Shown one piece after another: positions 20,651-29,675 of a DNA stretch of 64,000 nt. The stretch is from Sphingomonas dokdonensis (GTDB lineage Bacteria; Pseudomonadota; Alphaproteobacteria; Sphingomonadales; Sphingomonadaceae). The stretch is from NCBI RefSeq assembly GCF_002197685.1, contig NZ_NBBI01000002.1, positions 434,001 through 498,000 of the forward strand, in the 5' to 3' direction. The notes beneath the pieces were generated by a model that did not search any database, had not been told where the DNA came from, and saw only the letters and a program-made list of their open reading frames with translations. The position numbers and the translations under genes are program-made. Each line of letters opens with the position of its first letter. Within the stretch, counting starts at the first letter, position 1.

Positions 20651-20773
20651 GGCTCGCGTTTCTCCAGGAACTAAGCGGCACGCCGACGATGGCGTGCGCG
20701 CCAGCCCTGAAGAGGAGAATATTACCTAAGTGTTACCACTACGATAAGGCGAGCGCCGATCGGACGAGCCGAG

Positions 20774-21907
20774 TCACGCGTCGACCAGATTGGCCATGCG
20801 CTCCGCCGCCTCGGCAAATTCCATCTTGAAATCCTGCACCACCTGCCCGGCGGGGCGGACCTGATCGACGAGGCCGACGCCCTGGCCGACGAAATAGGTG
20901 ACCATTTCGCGCGCCGCGGGATCGCCCTTTTGCGCGGCAAGGTCGCAGGCGCGGATCGCGGGTTCGCTGATCAGCGACTGATAGGGCATCGGCAGTGGGC
21001 CGGGCGACTGCGGCCCCTCCCATGCATCGGTCCAGGCCGAGCGCAGCTGGCGCGACGGCTTGCCGGTGCGGCTCTTCGAGCGGACCGTGTCGCGCGAGCT
21101 GGCCGCGACCATCTTCTCGCGGAACACGTCCGAACATTCGCTTTCCGGCGTCGCGAGCCAGACCGAGCCGGTCCATGCGCCATCGGCGCCCATCGCCATC
21201 GCGCCGGCCATCTGACCGCCGGTCATGATCCCGCCGGCGGCGAGGACCGGGACACGCTTGCCATGCGCCTCAAGCGCGCGGATCACCTCGGGGACGAGGA
21301 CCATGGTGGACACCTCGCCGCAATGGCCGCCGGCCTCGCCGCCTTGCACGACGAGGATGTCGACCCCGGCATCGACCTGGCGGATGGCATGTTCCTTGGC
21401 GCCGACCAGCGCCGCGACGGGCACGCCGCGTTCGCGACCCATGTCGATCATCGCCTGGGGCGGGACGCCCAGCGCATTGGCGATGAGCTTGATCGGGTGG
21501 CGGAAGGCGACATCCAGCATCTCCAGCGCCAAGTTCGGATCGAACGGCGCGGGTGCATCGGAATCGGCGCGCTCCTCCGGCATGGTGAAGTGGTGCGTTT
21601 CGGCCAGCTGGCCGACGAAGGCGCGATGCTCGGCCGGCACCTTGTCCATGATCGAGGCGCGGGTGAGGCCCTTGGCGCCGCCGGTGGCGAGATTCTCGGG
21701 GATCAGCACGTCGAGGCCGTAGGGCTTGCCGTCAACATGCGCGTCGATCCAGGCGAGCTCGGTTTCGAGGCTTTCCAGCGTATGGCCGGTCGCGCCTAGC
21801 ACGCCGAAGCCGCCGGCACGGCTGACCGCGGCGACCACGTCGCGGCAGTGGCTGAACGCGAGCAGCGGGAAATCCACCCCCAGCATCGCGCAGATCGGTG
21901 ACTTCAT
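20774..21907 (-). CDS. Nitronate monooxygenase family protein
   Basis: A 377-residue TIM-barrel FMN enzyme of the 2-nitropropane dioxygenase type. Seen are the N-terminal SHCRDVVAAVSRAGGFGVLGA, the active-site GGEAGGHCGEV with the family histidine, and the FMN-phosphate site VLAAGGIMTGGQMAGAMAMGADG. Such enzymes detoxify propionate-3-nitronate and related nitronates using O2; some relatives are enoyl reductases, so the precise substrate is open. Confidence 0.9.
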   Translation of the reverse strand: MKSPICAMLGVDFPLLAFSHCRDVVAAVSRAGGFGVLGATGHTLESLETELAWIDAHVDGKPYGLDVLIPENLATGGAKGLTRASIMDKVPAEHRAFVGQLAETHHFTMPEERADSDAPAPFDPNLALEMLDVAFRHPIKLIANALGVPPQAMIDMGRERGVPVAALVGAKEHAIRQVDAGVDILVVQGGEAGGHCGEVSTMVLVPEVIRALEAHGKRVPVLAAGGIMTGGQMAGAMAMGADGAWTGSVWLATPESECSDVFREKMVAASSRDTVRSKSRTGKPSRQLRSAWTDAWEGPQSPGPLPMPYQSLISEPAIRACDLAAQKGDPAAREMVTYFVGQGVGLVDQVRPAGQVVQDFKMEFAEAAERMANLVDA

Positions 21908-21991
21908 GGTCCCTCTCCCTTTATCGTTGGCCCGCGTTGTGGCGGCACGGCGGACGAAAAGGAAGAGGGGAGGGCGCCTGGCGCCCGGCGG

Positions 21992-22729
21992 TCAGAAGCT
22001 GATGGCGAGCCGCGCGGTGACCCGGTCGCCGGTATCGCGCGCATTGGCGAAGGGCGACGGGGTGACGGCGCCGATGTCGGTACCGGTGTAGAGCAGCCCG
22101 ACGCTGACCGGCCCGGTGATATGATCCACGCCGAGCGACCAGTCGGTGTAATCGCCGCCTGGGCGCAGGCGCGCGGCGCGGCGAGGATCGTCGACGCTGC
22201 CGGTCGACCGGCCAAGCGAGGCGTTGAAGGTGAAGGGTGTGGCGGGCACGCCGACGCGCGCGCGCGCACCGACCCACAGATTGTCGCCGCCGATCGCGCG
22301 CTGATCGGGCGCATAGCGCGCGTCGAGCCCGACCTCGCCCGGGCCGAGCGCGAAGCTGGCGCCGAGGCCCAGTTCGGCATAGTCCAATGCTTCGGCCGCG
22401 CCGGCGAACAGATGGCCGGTGGCAAAGCCGTTCACCCGTAGCCCGCTGCCGATGTCGCGGGTGAAGCCGCCGGTCAGGTCGAATACCGCGTCGGCGCCGC
22501 CGTGACGCGGATCGCCGCGCGTGGCCGTGACGCGGGCGTCGAGATCGAGGCCGAAGGGCACGCCGACGTTGACGCTGGCGGCGGGCGAGAGCTCACCGTC
22601 GCTCCAGCTGATGCCGCGCCGCCGCTCGTCGGTTGCCAGCTCGACGCTCGCGCCAAGCCCGGTCTGCGCCAGGGCGGGAAGGGCCGCGGCACAGGATGCC
22701 GCGGCCATGATGATCGCAAGGGGCTTCAC
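21992..22729 (-). CDS. TorF-like outer-membrane beta-barrel protein
   Basis: A 245-residue protein with a cleavable signal peptide ending near ALPALAQ and repeated amphipathic strands ending in aromatic/aliphatic residues, finishing TARLAISF with a C-terminal phenylalanine typical of outer-membrane barrels. The pattern GLGASVELATDERRRGISWSDG resembles the TorF putative porin family. The GTG at 22729 starts one base after the stop of the upstream gene, so the two are tightly coupled. Substrate unknown. Confidence 0.8.
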   Translation of the reverse strand: MKPLAIIMAAASCAAALPALAQTGLGASVELATDERRRGISWSDGELSPAASVNVGVPFGLDLDARVTATRGDPRHGGADAVFDLTGGFTRDIGSGLRVNGFATGHLFAGAAEALDYAELGLGASFALGPGEVGLDARYAPDQRAIGGDNLWVGARARVGVPATPFTFNASLGRSTGSVDDPRRAARLRPGGDYTDWSLGVDHITGPVSVGLLYTGTDIGAVTPSPFANARDTGDRVTARLAISF

Positions 22730-22730
22730 G

Positions 22731-23162
22731 TCAGCTGCGTACCGGCGAATGGGCAGCATCGAGCTCCAGCGCGAGCGCTTCCCGGTCACGCTCCGCCACG
22801 GCGAGCAGGTGATCGCGGACGGCGCCGGTGCGGGCCGCGACTTCCTGTGCGATCGCGCCTTGCTGCGCGGCGCACCAGCCGGGGCGGCTGCCCTCGATCG
22901 GGGCATCGCTGGCGATCGTGCGGGCGAGCACATGGCCGGCGGCGCTGCGCGCCTCGCGGTTCACGCTGACGCTCGCCTTCCACGCGCAGCGCAGCGTGCT
23001 GGGGCGGCCGCCGACGCCGACGGTGCCCACCTGCTTGTGCGTGACGTCCATGGTGCTGCGATAGGTGACGTCCACGCGCTGGCCGCGGTGATCGATCTCC
23101 ATGCGGTGCGCGTCCGCTGCTTGTCCGCCGAGCAACAGCCCGGCAGCGATGATAAGGCTCAT
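22731..23162 (-). CDS. Hypothetical secreted protein
   Basis: A 143-residue protein with a signal peptide (MSLIIAAGLLLGGQAADA) and a predicted periplasmic body with two cysteines (RCAWKASV and WCAAQQGA) that could form a disulfide. I do not recognise a named family. Its stop is separated by one base from the start of the TorF-like barrel gene, suggesting a joint envelope function. ATG 23162 was chosen because it gives a clean signal peptide. Confidence 0.78.
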   Translation of the reverse strand: MSLIIAAGLLLGGQAADAHRMEIDHRGQRVDVTYRSTMDVTHKQVGTVGVGGRPSTLRCAWKASVSVNREARSAAGHVLARTIASDAPIEGSRPGWCAAQQGAIAQEVAARTGAVRDHLLAVAERDREALALELDAAHSPVRS

Positions 23163-23335
23163 ATTCGGTCTCCTGCGTTTGCGGCTGGCTTTTGCGCCCG
23201 CTCGCATCACCGCGCCGACCTGCGCGGCAATATTTCAATGTGCGAACCCGAAGGTCCGTTCAATCACCGGCCGAAGGCGCAACGATTTGACATGATCCCC
23301 TATCCATTCGGCAACCGCTGGCCTAGCCTTGCCGG

Positions 23336-24649
23336 ATGATCGCTCGTTCTTTCGCGCTTGCCGCCATTCTGCCCGCCGCCGCCCTCGCTCTCGGTGGCGC
23401 CGCCTCGGCGCCGGAGATGCGGATGAAGGCAGCGGTCGCGCAGGAGGTGCCGCGCAACGAGGCGTTGCTCGAAAAGCTGGTGCGGCAGAATTCGGGCAGC
23501 CTCAACATCGCCGGGGTGAAGGCGGTGGGCGAGATGATGCGCGCCGAGCTGGAACCGCTGGGTTTCGACGTCGAGTGGATCGACATGACCGAGACCGGGC
23601 GGGCCGGTCACATCGTCGCGACGCACAAGGGCAATGGCCGCGGCAAGCGGGTGCTGCTGATCGGGCATCTCGATACGGTGTTCGAGCCTGACAGCCCCTT
23701 CACCGGCTGGTCGCGCGAAGGGAACCGCGCAACGGGGCCGGGCGTGGGCGACGACAAGGGCGGGCTGGTGGTGATCGTCGCCACCTTGCGGGCGATGCAG
23801 GCGGCGGGCACGCTCAAGAGTGCGGACCTGAAGGTCGTGCTGACCGGCGACGAGGAAAAGACCGGCGCGCCGATGGACGTGGCGCGGCGTGATCTGATCG
23901 CCGCGGGCAAATGGGCCGATGTCGCGCTGGAATATGAGAATTTGGCCACCGATGGCACGCAGGATTACGCCACCACCGCGCGGCGCAGCTCCACCAATTG
24001 GGAGATCGTCACCACCGGACGGACGGGTCATTCGAGCGGCATCTTCAACGCTTCGATGGGGTATGGCGCGGTGTTCGAGCTGGCGCGGATTCTTGACGCG
24101 TTTCGCGAAAAGCTGCCCGAGCCGAACCTGACGTTCAATGCCAGCGTGGTGGTGGGCGGTACGCCCGCCAGCCTCGACGAGGCGGGGGTGAAGGGCACGG
24201 CCGAGGGCAAGACCAACGTCATTCCCGCACGCGCCGTGGCGCGGGGCGACCTGCGCAGCCTGACGCCCGAGCAGGACGCGCGGATCAAGGCGGCGATGGA
24301 GGCGATCGTGGCGCAGCATCTGCCGGGAACGGACGCCAAGATGCGCTTTTTCGAAGGCTATCCCTCCATGCCGCCGACGGCGGGCAATCGCGCGCTGATG
24401 GACCAGCTGAACGTGGTGAACCGCGACCTTGGCCTGCCCGAGATGCAGGAGATGGACCCGGCCAAGCGTGGCGCGGCGGATTCGAGCTTCGTCGCGGCGG
24501 ATGCGGTGACGCTGGGCGGCATGGGCGTGGCGGGGGGCGGCGCGCATGCAGAGGGCGAGTGGGTGGACCTTGCCAGCATCCCGCGCCAGGCGCTGCGCAG
24601 TGCGGCGCTGATTACCCGGCTGACGGCGGAGCCGCGCCAGAAGCGCTGA
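23336..24649 (+). CDS. M20-family metallopeptidase (glutamate carboxypeptidase-like)
   Basis: A 437-residue protein with a signal peptide (IARSFALAAILPAAALALGGAASA), so it is exported. Di-zinc ligands of the carboxypeptidase G2 type are visible: GHLDTV, GVGDDKGG, the catalytic GDEEKTG, EYENL in place of the usual EPT segment, and the terminal GGGAHAEGEWV histidine. The dimerisation domain lies between. It probably removes C-terminal amino acids from peptides or folate-like conjugates in the periplasm. Confidence 0.9.
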   Translation: MIARSFALAAILPAAALALGGAASAPEMRMKAAVAQEVPRNEALLEKLVRQNSGSLNIAGVKAVGEMMRAELEPLGFDVEWIDMTETGRAGHIVATHKGNGRGKRVLLIGHLDTVFEPDSPFTGWSREGNRATGPGVGDDKGGLVVIVATLRAMQAAGTLKSADLKVVLTGDEEKTGAPMDVARRDLIAAGKWADVALEYENLATDGTQDYATTARRSSTNWEIVTTGRTGHSSGIFNASMGYGAVFELARILDAFREKLPEPNLTFNASVVVGGTPASLDEAGVKGTAEGKTNVIPARAVARGDLRSLTPEQDARIKAAMEAIVAQHLPGTDAKMRFFEGYPSMPPTAGNRALMDQLNVVNRDLGLPEMQEMDPAKRGAADSSFVAADAVTLGGMGVAGGGAHAEGEWVDLASIPRQALRSAALITRLTAEPRQKR

Positions 24650-24737
24650 CCAGGTGGCGGCAACGATGCGATGGTCGGCTCGTTGACCGCGTCGAGGCCG
24701 CCAATCCGTGGCGGCTGCGAACGGGAAAGGCGCCGAC

Positions 24738-25352
24738 TTGGCCGACACACTCCGCGCGATTGCGCTCAACTGCACGCTCAAGGCGAGCGGCGAATCCTCC
24801 ACCGATGCGATGATCGCGGTGCTGCGCGACGCCTTTGCCAAGGTGGACGTGACGCTGACCGAGACGGTCCGCATCGCCGCGCATGACGTGAAGCCCGGCG
24901 TCACGAGCGACGAGGGCGAGGGTGACGACTGGCCGGCGATCCGCGAGAAGATCCTGGCGCACGACATCCTGATCTTCGGCGGGCCGATCTGGATGGGTCA
25001 GATCGGCAGCATCGCCAAGCGCGTGCTGGAGCGGATGGACGCGTTTATCAGTGAGACCGACGATGAAGGACGTATGCCGAGTTACGGCAAGGTCGCCGTA
25101 GCGGCGATCGTCGGCAACGAAGATGGCGCGCATTGGTCGTCGGCGCAGCTGTTTCAGTCGCTGAACGACACTGGCTGGACGATCCCGCCGGTTGCCGCCT
25201 GTTACTGGGTGGGCGAGGCGATGGGCTCGACCGATTTCAAGGATCTGCCCGACACGCCCGACAAGGTGACCAAGACGGCGGCCATGACGGCGACCAATGC
25301 CGCCCACCTCGCCAGGCTGCTGAAGGCGAACCCGCTGCCCGGCGCAGAATAA
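24738..25352 (+). CDS. NAD(P)H-dependent FMN oxidoreductase / flavodoxin-like protein
   Basis: A 204-residue flavodoxin-fold protein. LRAIALNCTLKASGESSTD is the phosphate-binding loop and GGPIWMGQIGSIAKRVLERMD the flavin-ring segment. TTG 24738 was preferred as the start: it gives the family-like beginning (M/L)ADTLRAIALN and has a gggaaagg ribosome site 7 bases upstream; a GTG at 24708 would add ten unlikely residues. It would reduce quinones or free flavin. Confidence 0.82.
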   Translation: MADTLRAIALNCTLKASGESSTDAMIAVLRDAFAKVDVTLTETVRIAAHDVKPGVTSDEGEGDDWPAIREKILAHDILIFGGPIWMGQIGSIAKRVLERMDAFISETDDEGRMPSYGKVAVAAIVGNEDGAHWSSAQLFQSLNDTGWTIPPVAACYWVGEAMGSTDFKDLPDTPDKVTKTAAMTATNAAHLARLLKANPLPGAE

Positions 25353-25379
25353 GGCAGCGTCGCCGGCGGCGTGAGCCGA

Positions 25380-26762
25380 TCACGCCGCCATCGGCAAGCG
25401 GAGCCGCACGAGCAGCCCGCCCAGGTCTTCACTCTCCTCCAGGCTGACGGTGCCCTCGTAGATTTCGGCCACGTCGCGCACGATGGCGAGGCCAAGGCCG
25501 GTGCCGGGCTTGCCCGTATCGAGCCTGACGCCGCGATCGAAGATGCGGATGCGATCGGCCTCGGGGATGCCCATGCCGTCGTCCTCCACCATGATCTCGA
25601 CGAAGCCGGCCTGCGCGCCGACCGTCACGAACACGCTGCCGCCGCCGTATTTGGCGGCATTCTCGACCAGATTGCCCATGATCTCGTCCAGATCCTGCCG
25701 CTCGATGTGGGCGACGAGATCCTTCGGCCCGTCCATGTCGATGCGGACGTGCTGGTAGAGCCGCTGCACCGCGCGCTCGACCGATTCGACGCTCGGCCAT
25801 ACCTCCGATCGGCTGTGCGCGGAGCCGCGGCGCCCCACCGCGCGGGCGCGGGCGAGATGGTGATCGACCTGGCGGCGCATCGTGCGGGCTTCGCGCACCA
25901 CGGTATCCGCCAGATCGTCCGACTGGGCGGTGGCGGCGTTCATGATGACCGTGAGCGGCGTTTTCAGCGCATGGGCGAGATTGCCGGCGTGACGGCGCGC
26001 TTCCTCCGCCTGCGTTTCATTGTGCGCGACGAGCGCGTTCAGTTCCTCGACCAGTGGCGCAACTTCGACCGGAAGCGGGCCGGCAATCCGGTTCGTACGG
26101 CCGCCGCGCATCCGCGCGATCTCCAGCCGCAGCTTGCGCAGCGGCAGCAGGCCATAAAAGGTCTGCAACGCGGCGAGCACGACAAGGCCGACGCCGAGCA
26201 GCAGGAAGCTGCGCACCAACGTGCGGCGGAGCGCGCCGATCTGCGCATCGACACCTTCGCGCGTCTGCGCCACCTGGAAGCGCCAGCGCACGTCCGATCC
26301 GGGCAGCTTCACGTCGCGCTCGACGATGCGCAGCTTCTCCGCGCCGAACTGATCGCTGTTGTAGATGTGAACGCCCATGTCGTTGTGCGTTTCGACATGC
26401 GCCAGCTGGCGATCCCACAGCGAGCGGGAGGGGAACGCCTCGCGACCTGGCGCCGAAACCTGCCAGTAGAGGCCAGAATAGGGCTCAAGGAAGCGCTGGT
26501 CCGCCGGCTCGCGATTAAAGATCACTTCCCCCTCGGGGCCGATCTCCGCCGAGACGAGCAAGGATTGCAGCACATATTCGAGCTGATCGTCGAAGTTCTG
26601 CGTCACCGCAGAGGTGAGCACGCGGTCCAGCGCAAAGCCGCCACCGGCAAGCAGCAAGGAAATCCAGATTGCCGCAATGACGATCATGCGGCGTGACAGC
26701 GATCCGGTGCTCGTCATGCGCACATCGCCGCCGTTCATCACTTCGTCGCGCATCGGAACCAT
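25380..26762 (-). CDS. Two-component sensor histidine kinase
   Basis: A 460-residue PhoQ/EnvZ-like kinase: membrane helix near residues 24-45, periplasmic sensor of about 140 residues, second helix near 190-210, HAMP-like linker, H-box HALKTP with the phospho-histidine near residue 264, N-box NLVENAAKYGG, G1 EDDGMGIP and G2 GTGLGLAI. It pairs with the regulator at 27029-27694, which lies upstream on the same strand but 334 bases away. Several in-frame ATGs follow 26762, so the exact start is uncertain. Confidence 0.93.
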   Translation of the reverse strand: MVPMRDEVMNGGDVRMTSTGSLSRRMIVIAAIWISLLLAGGGFALDRVLTSAVTQNFDDQLEYVLQSLLVSAEIGPEGEVIFNREPADQRFLEPYSGLYWQVSAPGREAFPSRSLWDRQLAHVETHNDMGVHIYNSDQFGAEKLRIVERDVKLPGSDVRWRFQVAQTREGVDAQIGALRRTLVRSFLLLGVGLVVLAALQTFYGLLPLRKLRLEIARMRGGRTNRIAGPLPVEVAPLVEELNALVAHNETQAEEARRHAGNLAHALKTPLTVIMNAATAQSDDLADTVVREARTMRRQVDHHLARARAVGRRGSAHSRSEVWPSVESVERAVQRLYQHVRIDMDGPKDLVAHIERQDLDEIMGNLVENAAKYGGGSVFVTVGAQAGFVEIMVEDDGMGIPEADRIRIFDRGVRLDTGKPGTGLGLAIVRDVAEIYEGTVSLEESEDLGGLLVRLRLPMAA

Positions 26763-26804
26763 GCTGGCGCTTTTCTGTTCGATTCAACCGAAGGGAGAAC
26801 GGTC

Positions 26805-27056
26805 GTGTTGCGTACTTTTCCGACTCTGATCCTGGCAGGTCTTGCCGGCATGTTCGTCAGCCTGATGGCGGGCTTTCTGCTCGCCTCCTGGACGATCGGT
26901 GGCATCGCGCCCGCCTATGCCGCGCCGCCGAGCTTCGCATCGTCCGATCCGGTGATCGTGACCGACGGCTGGCGCGAGGCGGGGTATGACCGCATCGGCT
27001 TATGGGAAGAGCCGCGCGGCGACATGTTTCAAGCCGACGGATCTTCCAGGCTGTAA
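26805..27056 (+). CDS. Small hypothetical membrane protein between regulator and kinase genes
   Basis: An 83-residue candidate gene on the opposite strand to the two-component genes. A good ribosome site (aagggaga) lies 7 bases before GTG 26805. The product has one hydrophobic helix (about residues 7-30), an AYA-like cleavage or turn site, and a short acidic tail. Its last 28 bases overlap the end of the response-regulator gene. No family recognised; it could be a small regulator or target of the kinase, or a chance frame. Confidence 0.55.
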   Translation: MLRTFPTLILAGLAGMFVSLMAGFLLASWTIGGIAPAYAAPPSFASSDPVIVTDGWREAGYDRIGLWEEPRGDMFQADGSSRL

Positions 27057-27694
27057 CCAAGCCCGCGGATCGTGGTGATCACGTCCTGGCCAAGCTTCTT
27101 GCGGATCCGGGTGACGAACACCTCGATGGTATTCGAATCGCGGTCGAAATCCTGATCGTAGATGTGCTCGATCAGCTCGGTCCGGCTGACGACCTTGCCC
27201 TTGTGATGCAGCAGGTAGGACAGGAGCTTATACTCCTGTGCGGTAAGCTTCACCGGCTCGCCGGCGCGCGTCACCTTGCCCGAACGCGTGTCAAGCCGCA
27301 CATCGCCGGCGGTGAGCTCCGACGAAGCATTGCCCGAGGCGCGACGGATCAGCGCGCGTAGCCGGGCGATCAGCTCCTCGGTCTGGAACGGCTTGGCGAC
27401 ATAATCGTCGGCGCCGGCGTCCAGCCCGGCCACCTTGTCCGACCAGCTGTCGCGCGCGGTGAGCACCAGCACGGGCATCACCTTGCCCTCCTTGCGCCAG
27501 CGATCGAGCACGGTCAGCCCGTCGACCTCCGGCAGGCCGAGATCGAGCACCACGGCATCGTAATTCTCGGTCGAGCCGAGGAAGTGCCCCTCCTCGCCAT
27601 CGGTGGCGAGATCGATCGCATAGCCGGCGCCCTCCAGCGTGTTCTTCAACTGCTGGCCCAGATTGGGCTCATCCTCGACAATCAGGACGCGCAT
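27029..27694 (-). CDS. OmpR/PhoP-family response regulator
   Basis: A 221-residue regulator. The receiver domain has the acidic pocket VEDEP, phospho-acceptor Asp51 in VLDLGLPEVDG, the TAR switch threonine and Lys102 in AKPF. The C-terminal winged helix has the EYKLLSYLLHHKGKVVSRTELIEHIYDQDFDRDSNTIEVFVTRIRKKL DNA-binding signature, read in pieces. ATG 27694 was chosen because gggag lies 5 bases upstream; a GTG at 27700 would overlap that site. It acts with the kinase at 25380-26762. Confidence 0.95.
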   Translation of the reverse strand: MRVLIVEDEPNLGQQLKNTLEGAGYAIDLATDGEEGHFLGSTENYDAVVLDLGLPEVDGLTVLDRWRKEGKVMPVLVLTARDSWSDKVAGLDAGADDYVAKPFQTEELIARLRALIRRASGNASSELTAGDVRLDTRSGKVTRAGEPVKLTAQEYKLLSYLLHHKGKVVSRTELIEHIYDQDFDRDSNTIEVFVTRIRKKLGQDVITTIRGLGYSLEDPSA

Positions 27695-27756
27695 GGTCAC
27701 TCCCAGATAGAAACAACGTGGATTAGCACCGGCGCGTGCGGTGCAAAAGGTACGGT

Positions 27757-28053
27757 TTATTTGCCGGTGCGGCCGATCACCTGTCCCGAGCGGCCATCGA
27801 CGTCCACCCAGATCACCGTGCCGTCGCGCAGGAATTTGAGGGTGTAGACGGCGCTGGGCATTTCGAAGTCGAAGCCGATATATTGCGCGTCGCGCATGGT
27901 GGGGATCACGCGGCGCTCGATTTCCTTGATCGAGAGGATGCGGCCCTCCTGCAGCGCCCGCCAGGCGGCGACGCCGTCACGCTGCTGCTCGCCCGGCTGC
28001 GCCAGCACGGGCGAGGAGAGACTGAGCAGAATCAGGGCAAGGCACATCCGCAT
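27757..28053 (-). CDS. PepSY-domain periplasmic protein
   Basis: A 98-residue protein with a signal peptide (MRMCLALILLSLSSPVLA) followed by one PepSY domain: ALQEGRILSIKEIERRV, then strands with YIGFDFE, AVYTLKFLRDGTVIWVDVDGRSGQVI. Small secreted PepSY proteins often sit next to PhoPQ-like systems and are thought to modulate proteases or sensors. It precedes the response regulator by 62 bases on the same strand, so a common transcript is likely. Confidence 0.87.
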   Translation of the reverse strand: MRMCLALILLSLSSPVLAQPGEQQRDGVAAWRALQEGRILSIKEIERRVIPTMRDAQYIGFDFEMPSAVYTLKFLRDGTVIWVDVDGRSGQVIGRTGK

Positions 28054-28181
28054 TCCCGCTGGCTAGCGATAAAGGCTTGAACACCCTGTGAATAAGCCCG
28101 GTTCCGACAGGGCGCCCCTTAGCACGGCTCCTCGCGCCCGTGGGGAGCGCAAGGGATCGTCGGCAGGGCGCCGCGCAGGGG

Positions 28182-29549
28182 TTAGAGCGGCTTGAACGTC
28201 ACCGGCAAGCCGTCTTTCGGCCGTGGGATGGGGAAAATCTGCCAGTCGGTCCCGGAATCCGGCGCCAAATCGATCCGGTATCGGCTGAGCAGATGGGCAA
28301 CCAGGATGCGGATCTGCATGGTGGCGAAGTGCAGGCCGATGCACATGTGCGCGCCGCCGCCGAACGGCACCCAGGCGAACCGATGCCGGCCGCGCGACGC
28401 CTCGGGAGAGAAGCGTGTGGGATCGAACCGCTCGGGATCGGGCCAATATTCGGCCATGTGGTGCGTGTAGGCGGTGTTGACCCCGACGAACGTACCCGCC
28501 GGAATGCGATAGCCGCCGAAGCTGAAATCGCGCAGCGCGCGGCGCGGGATCGAGGGCACCGGCGGCATGAGGCGGAGCGATTCCTTGAACGCCCATTCGG
28601 TGAGCACCAGCCGGTCGAGCTGTTCATAGGCGACGCTGCCGTCATTGCTGCCGAGGCCGAGCACCTCCTCGCGCAGTTTCTCCTGCCATTCGACATTGCG
28701 GCCCAGCAGCATGACGAGGCTGGTGGCGGACGAGGTGATCGTGTCGTGCGCGGCCATCATCAGGAAGTTCATGTGATCGACGATGGCGTCGTCGGCCAGC
28801 AGATTGCCGTCGTCGTCGGTCGCGCGGCAGAATTGCGAAAAGAAATCCTGCCCGTCGCCGCCGCGCCGCTTCGGGATTTCGCGGGTGAAATAATCGACCA
28901 GATAGTCGCGCGCCTTGACGCCGCGACGCATCGACGTACCCGGCAGCGGCGTACGCACCGGCGAAACCGACGCCTGCACCTCGTCCACGAACGCCTGGTT
29001 GATCCGCGACGCCTCCGGCCCGAGCGGCACGCCGAGAAAGCTGGTCGCGGCGAGATCGAGGCTCAGCGCCTTGATCGCGCTGTAGAACGGCATGGTGCGG
29101 TTCGCCCAGCCGGCGACCTGATCGGCGATGCCGGCGTTCAGCTCCTGCGCATAATGGCGCATCGGCTCGGGCTTGAACGCGACCGACAGCGCCTTGCGGT
29201 CCGCGCGGTGCTTGTCGAAGTCCATCAGCATCAGCCCGCGCGGGAAGACGAGGTTGAGGATCGGTCCCCAGCCTTGCTCGGACGAGAAATTCTTCTCCTT
29301 GTCGAACAGCACGAGCTCGTTGGCGTCCGCGCCGAGCAGCACCACGCTGTCGCCGCCGAAGGTGCGGTTGCGATACACCGGGCCATATTTCGCCGCCGCG
29401 CGGTTGGCAAAGCCGATCGGATCCTTCAGCACGGCAAAGGTATTGCCGACGAAGGGCAGGCCGCGCGTGCCGGGAATGTCGTTCAGCGCGGACGGCGGGT
29501 TGGCGGGAAGCCAGTGCGGGTTGCCGGCCAGCGTGTGCGCATGCGCCAT
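28182..29549 (-). CDS. Cytochrome P450
   Basis: A 455-residue soluble bacterial P450. The haem ligand is Cys403 in [10 protein letters not shown], the I-helix oxygen-activation motif is AAHDTITS and the K-helix is ESLR. The N-terminus [13 protein letters not shown] resembles fatty-acid or sterol-type P450s; substrate and CYP family cannot be set from sequence alone. ATG 29549 has a GGAGAGAA ribosome site. No ferredoxin or reductase gene is adjacent, so redox partners are encoded elsewhere. Confidence 0.95.
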   Translation of the reverse strand: MAHAHTLAGNPHWLPANPPSALNDIPGTRGLPFVGNTFAVLKDPIGFANRAAAKYGPVYRNRTFGGDSVVLLGADANELVLFDKEKNFSSEQGWGPILNLVFPRGLMLMDFDKHRADRKALSVAFKPEPMRHYAQELNAGIADQVAGWANRTMPFYSAIKALSLDLAATSFLGVPLGPEASRINQAFVDEVQASVSPVRTPLPGTSMRRGVKARDYLVDYFTREIPKRRGGDGQDFFSQFCRATDDDGNLLADDAIVDHMNFLMMAAHDTITSSATSLVMLLGRNVEWQEKLREEVLGLGSNDGSVAYEQLDRLVLTEWAFKESLRLMPPVPSIPRRALRDFSFGGYRIPAGTFVGVNTAYTHHMAEYWPDPERFDPTRFSPEASRGRHRFAWVPFGGGAHMCIGLHFATMQIRILVAHLLSRYRIDLAPDSGTDWQIFPIPRPKDGLPVTFKPL

Positions 29550-29565
29550 CGATTCTCTCCAGAGC

Positions 29566-29606
29566 TTACTTACATGCGTATAAGTAACATCGGTGCCCCA
29601 TGCCAA
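29566..29606 (-). promoter_or_regulatory. P450 promoter with overlapping inverted-repeat operator
   Basis: On the minus strand a -35 TTGGCA (29606-29601) and a -10 TTATAC (29583-29578) are 17 bases apart. A perfect inverted repeat, ttactta - 8 bases - taagtaa (29566-29587), covers the -10 and start region. This geometry suits a TetR-like repressor. No regulator gene is adjacent. Confidence 0.65.
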
Positions 29607-29675
29607 GCGCGGACTGGCCGGTGGCGGCGGCGCGATGGCTTTGCAGCATCGCGATCGCCCGGTAGAGCCGCGATC

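Noticed and set aside
28140..29675. 512-codon N-terminal extension of valS
   Set aside because: The extra region is the reverse strand of the P450 gene; normal ValRS sequence starts at 29676.
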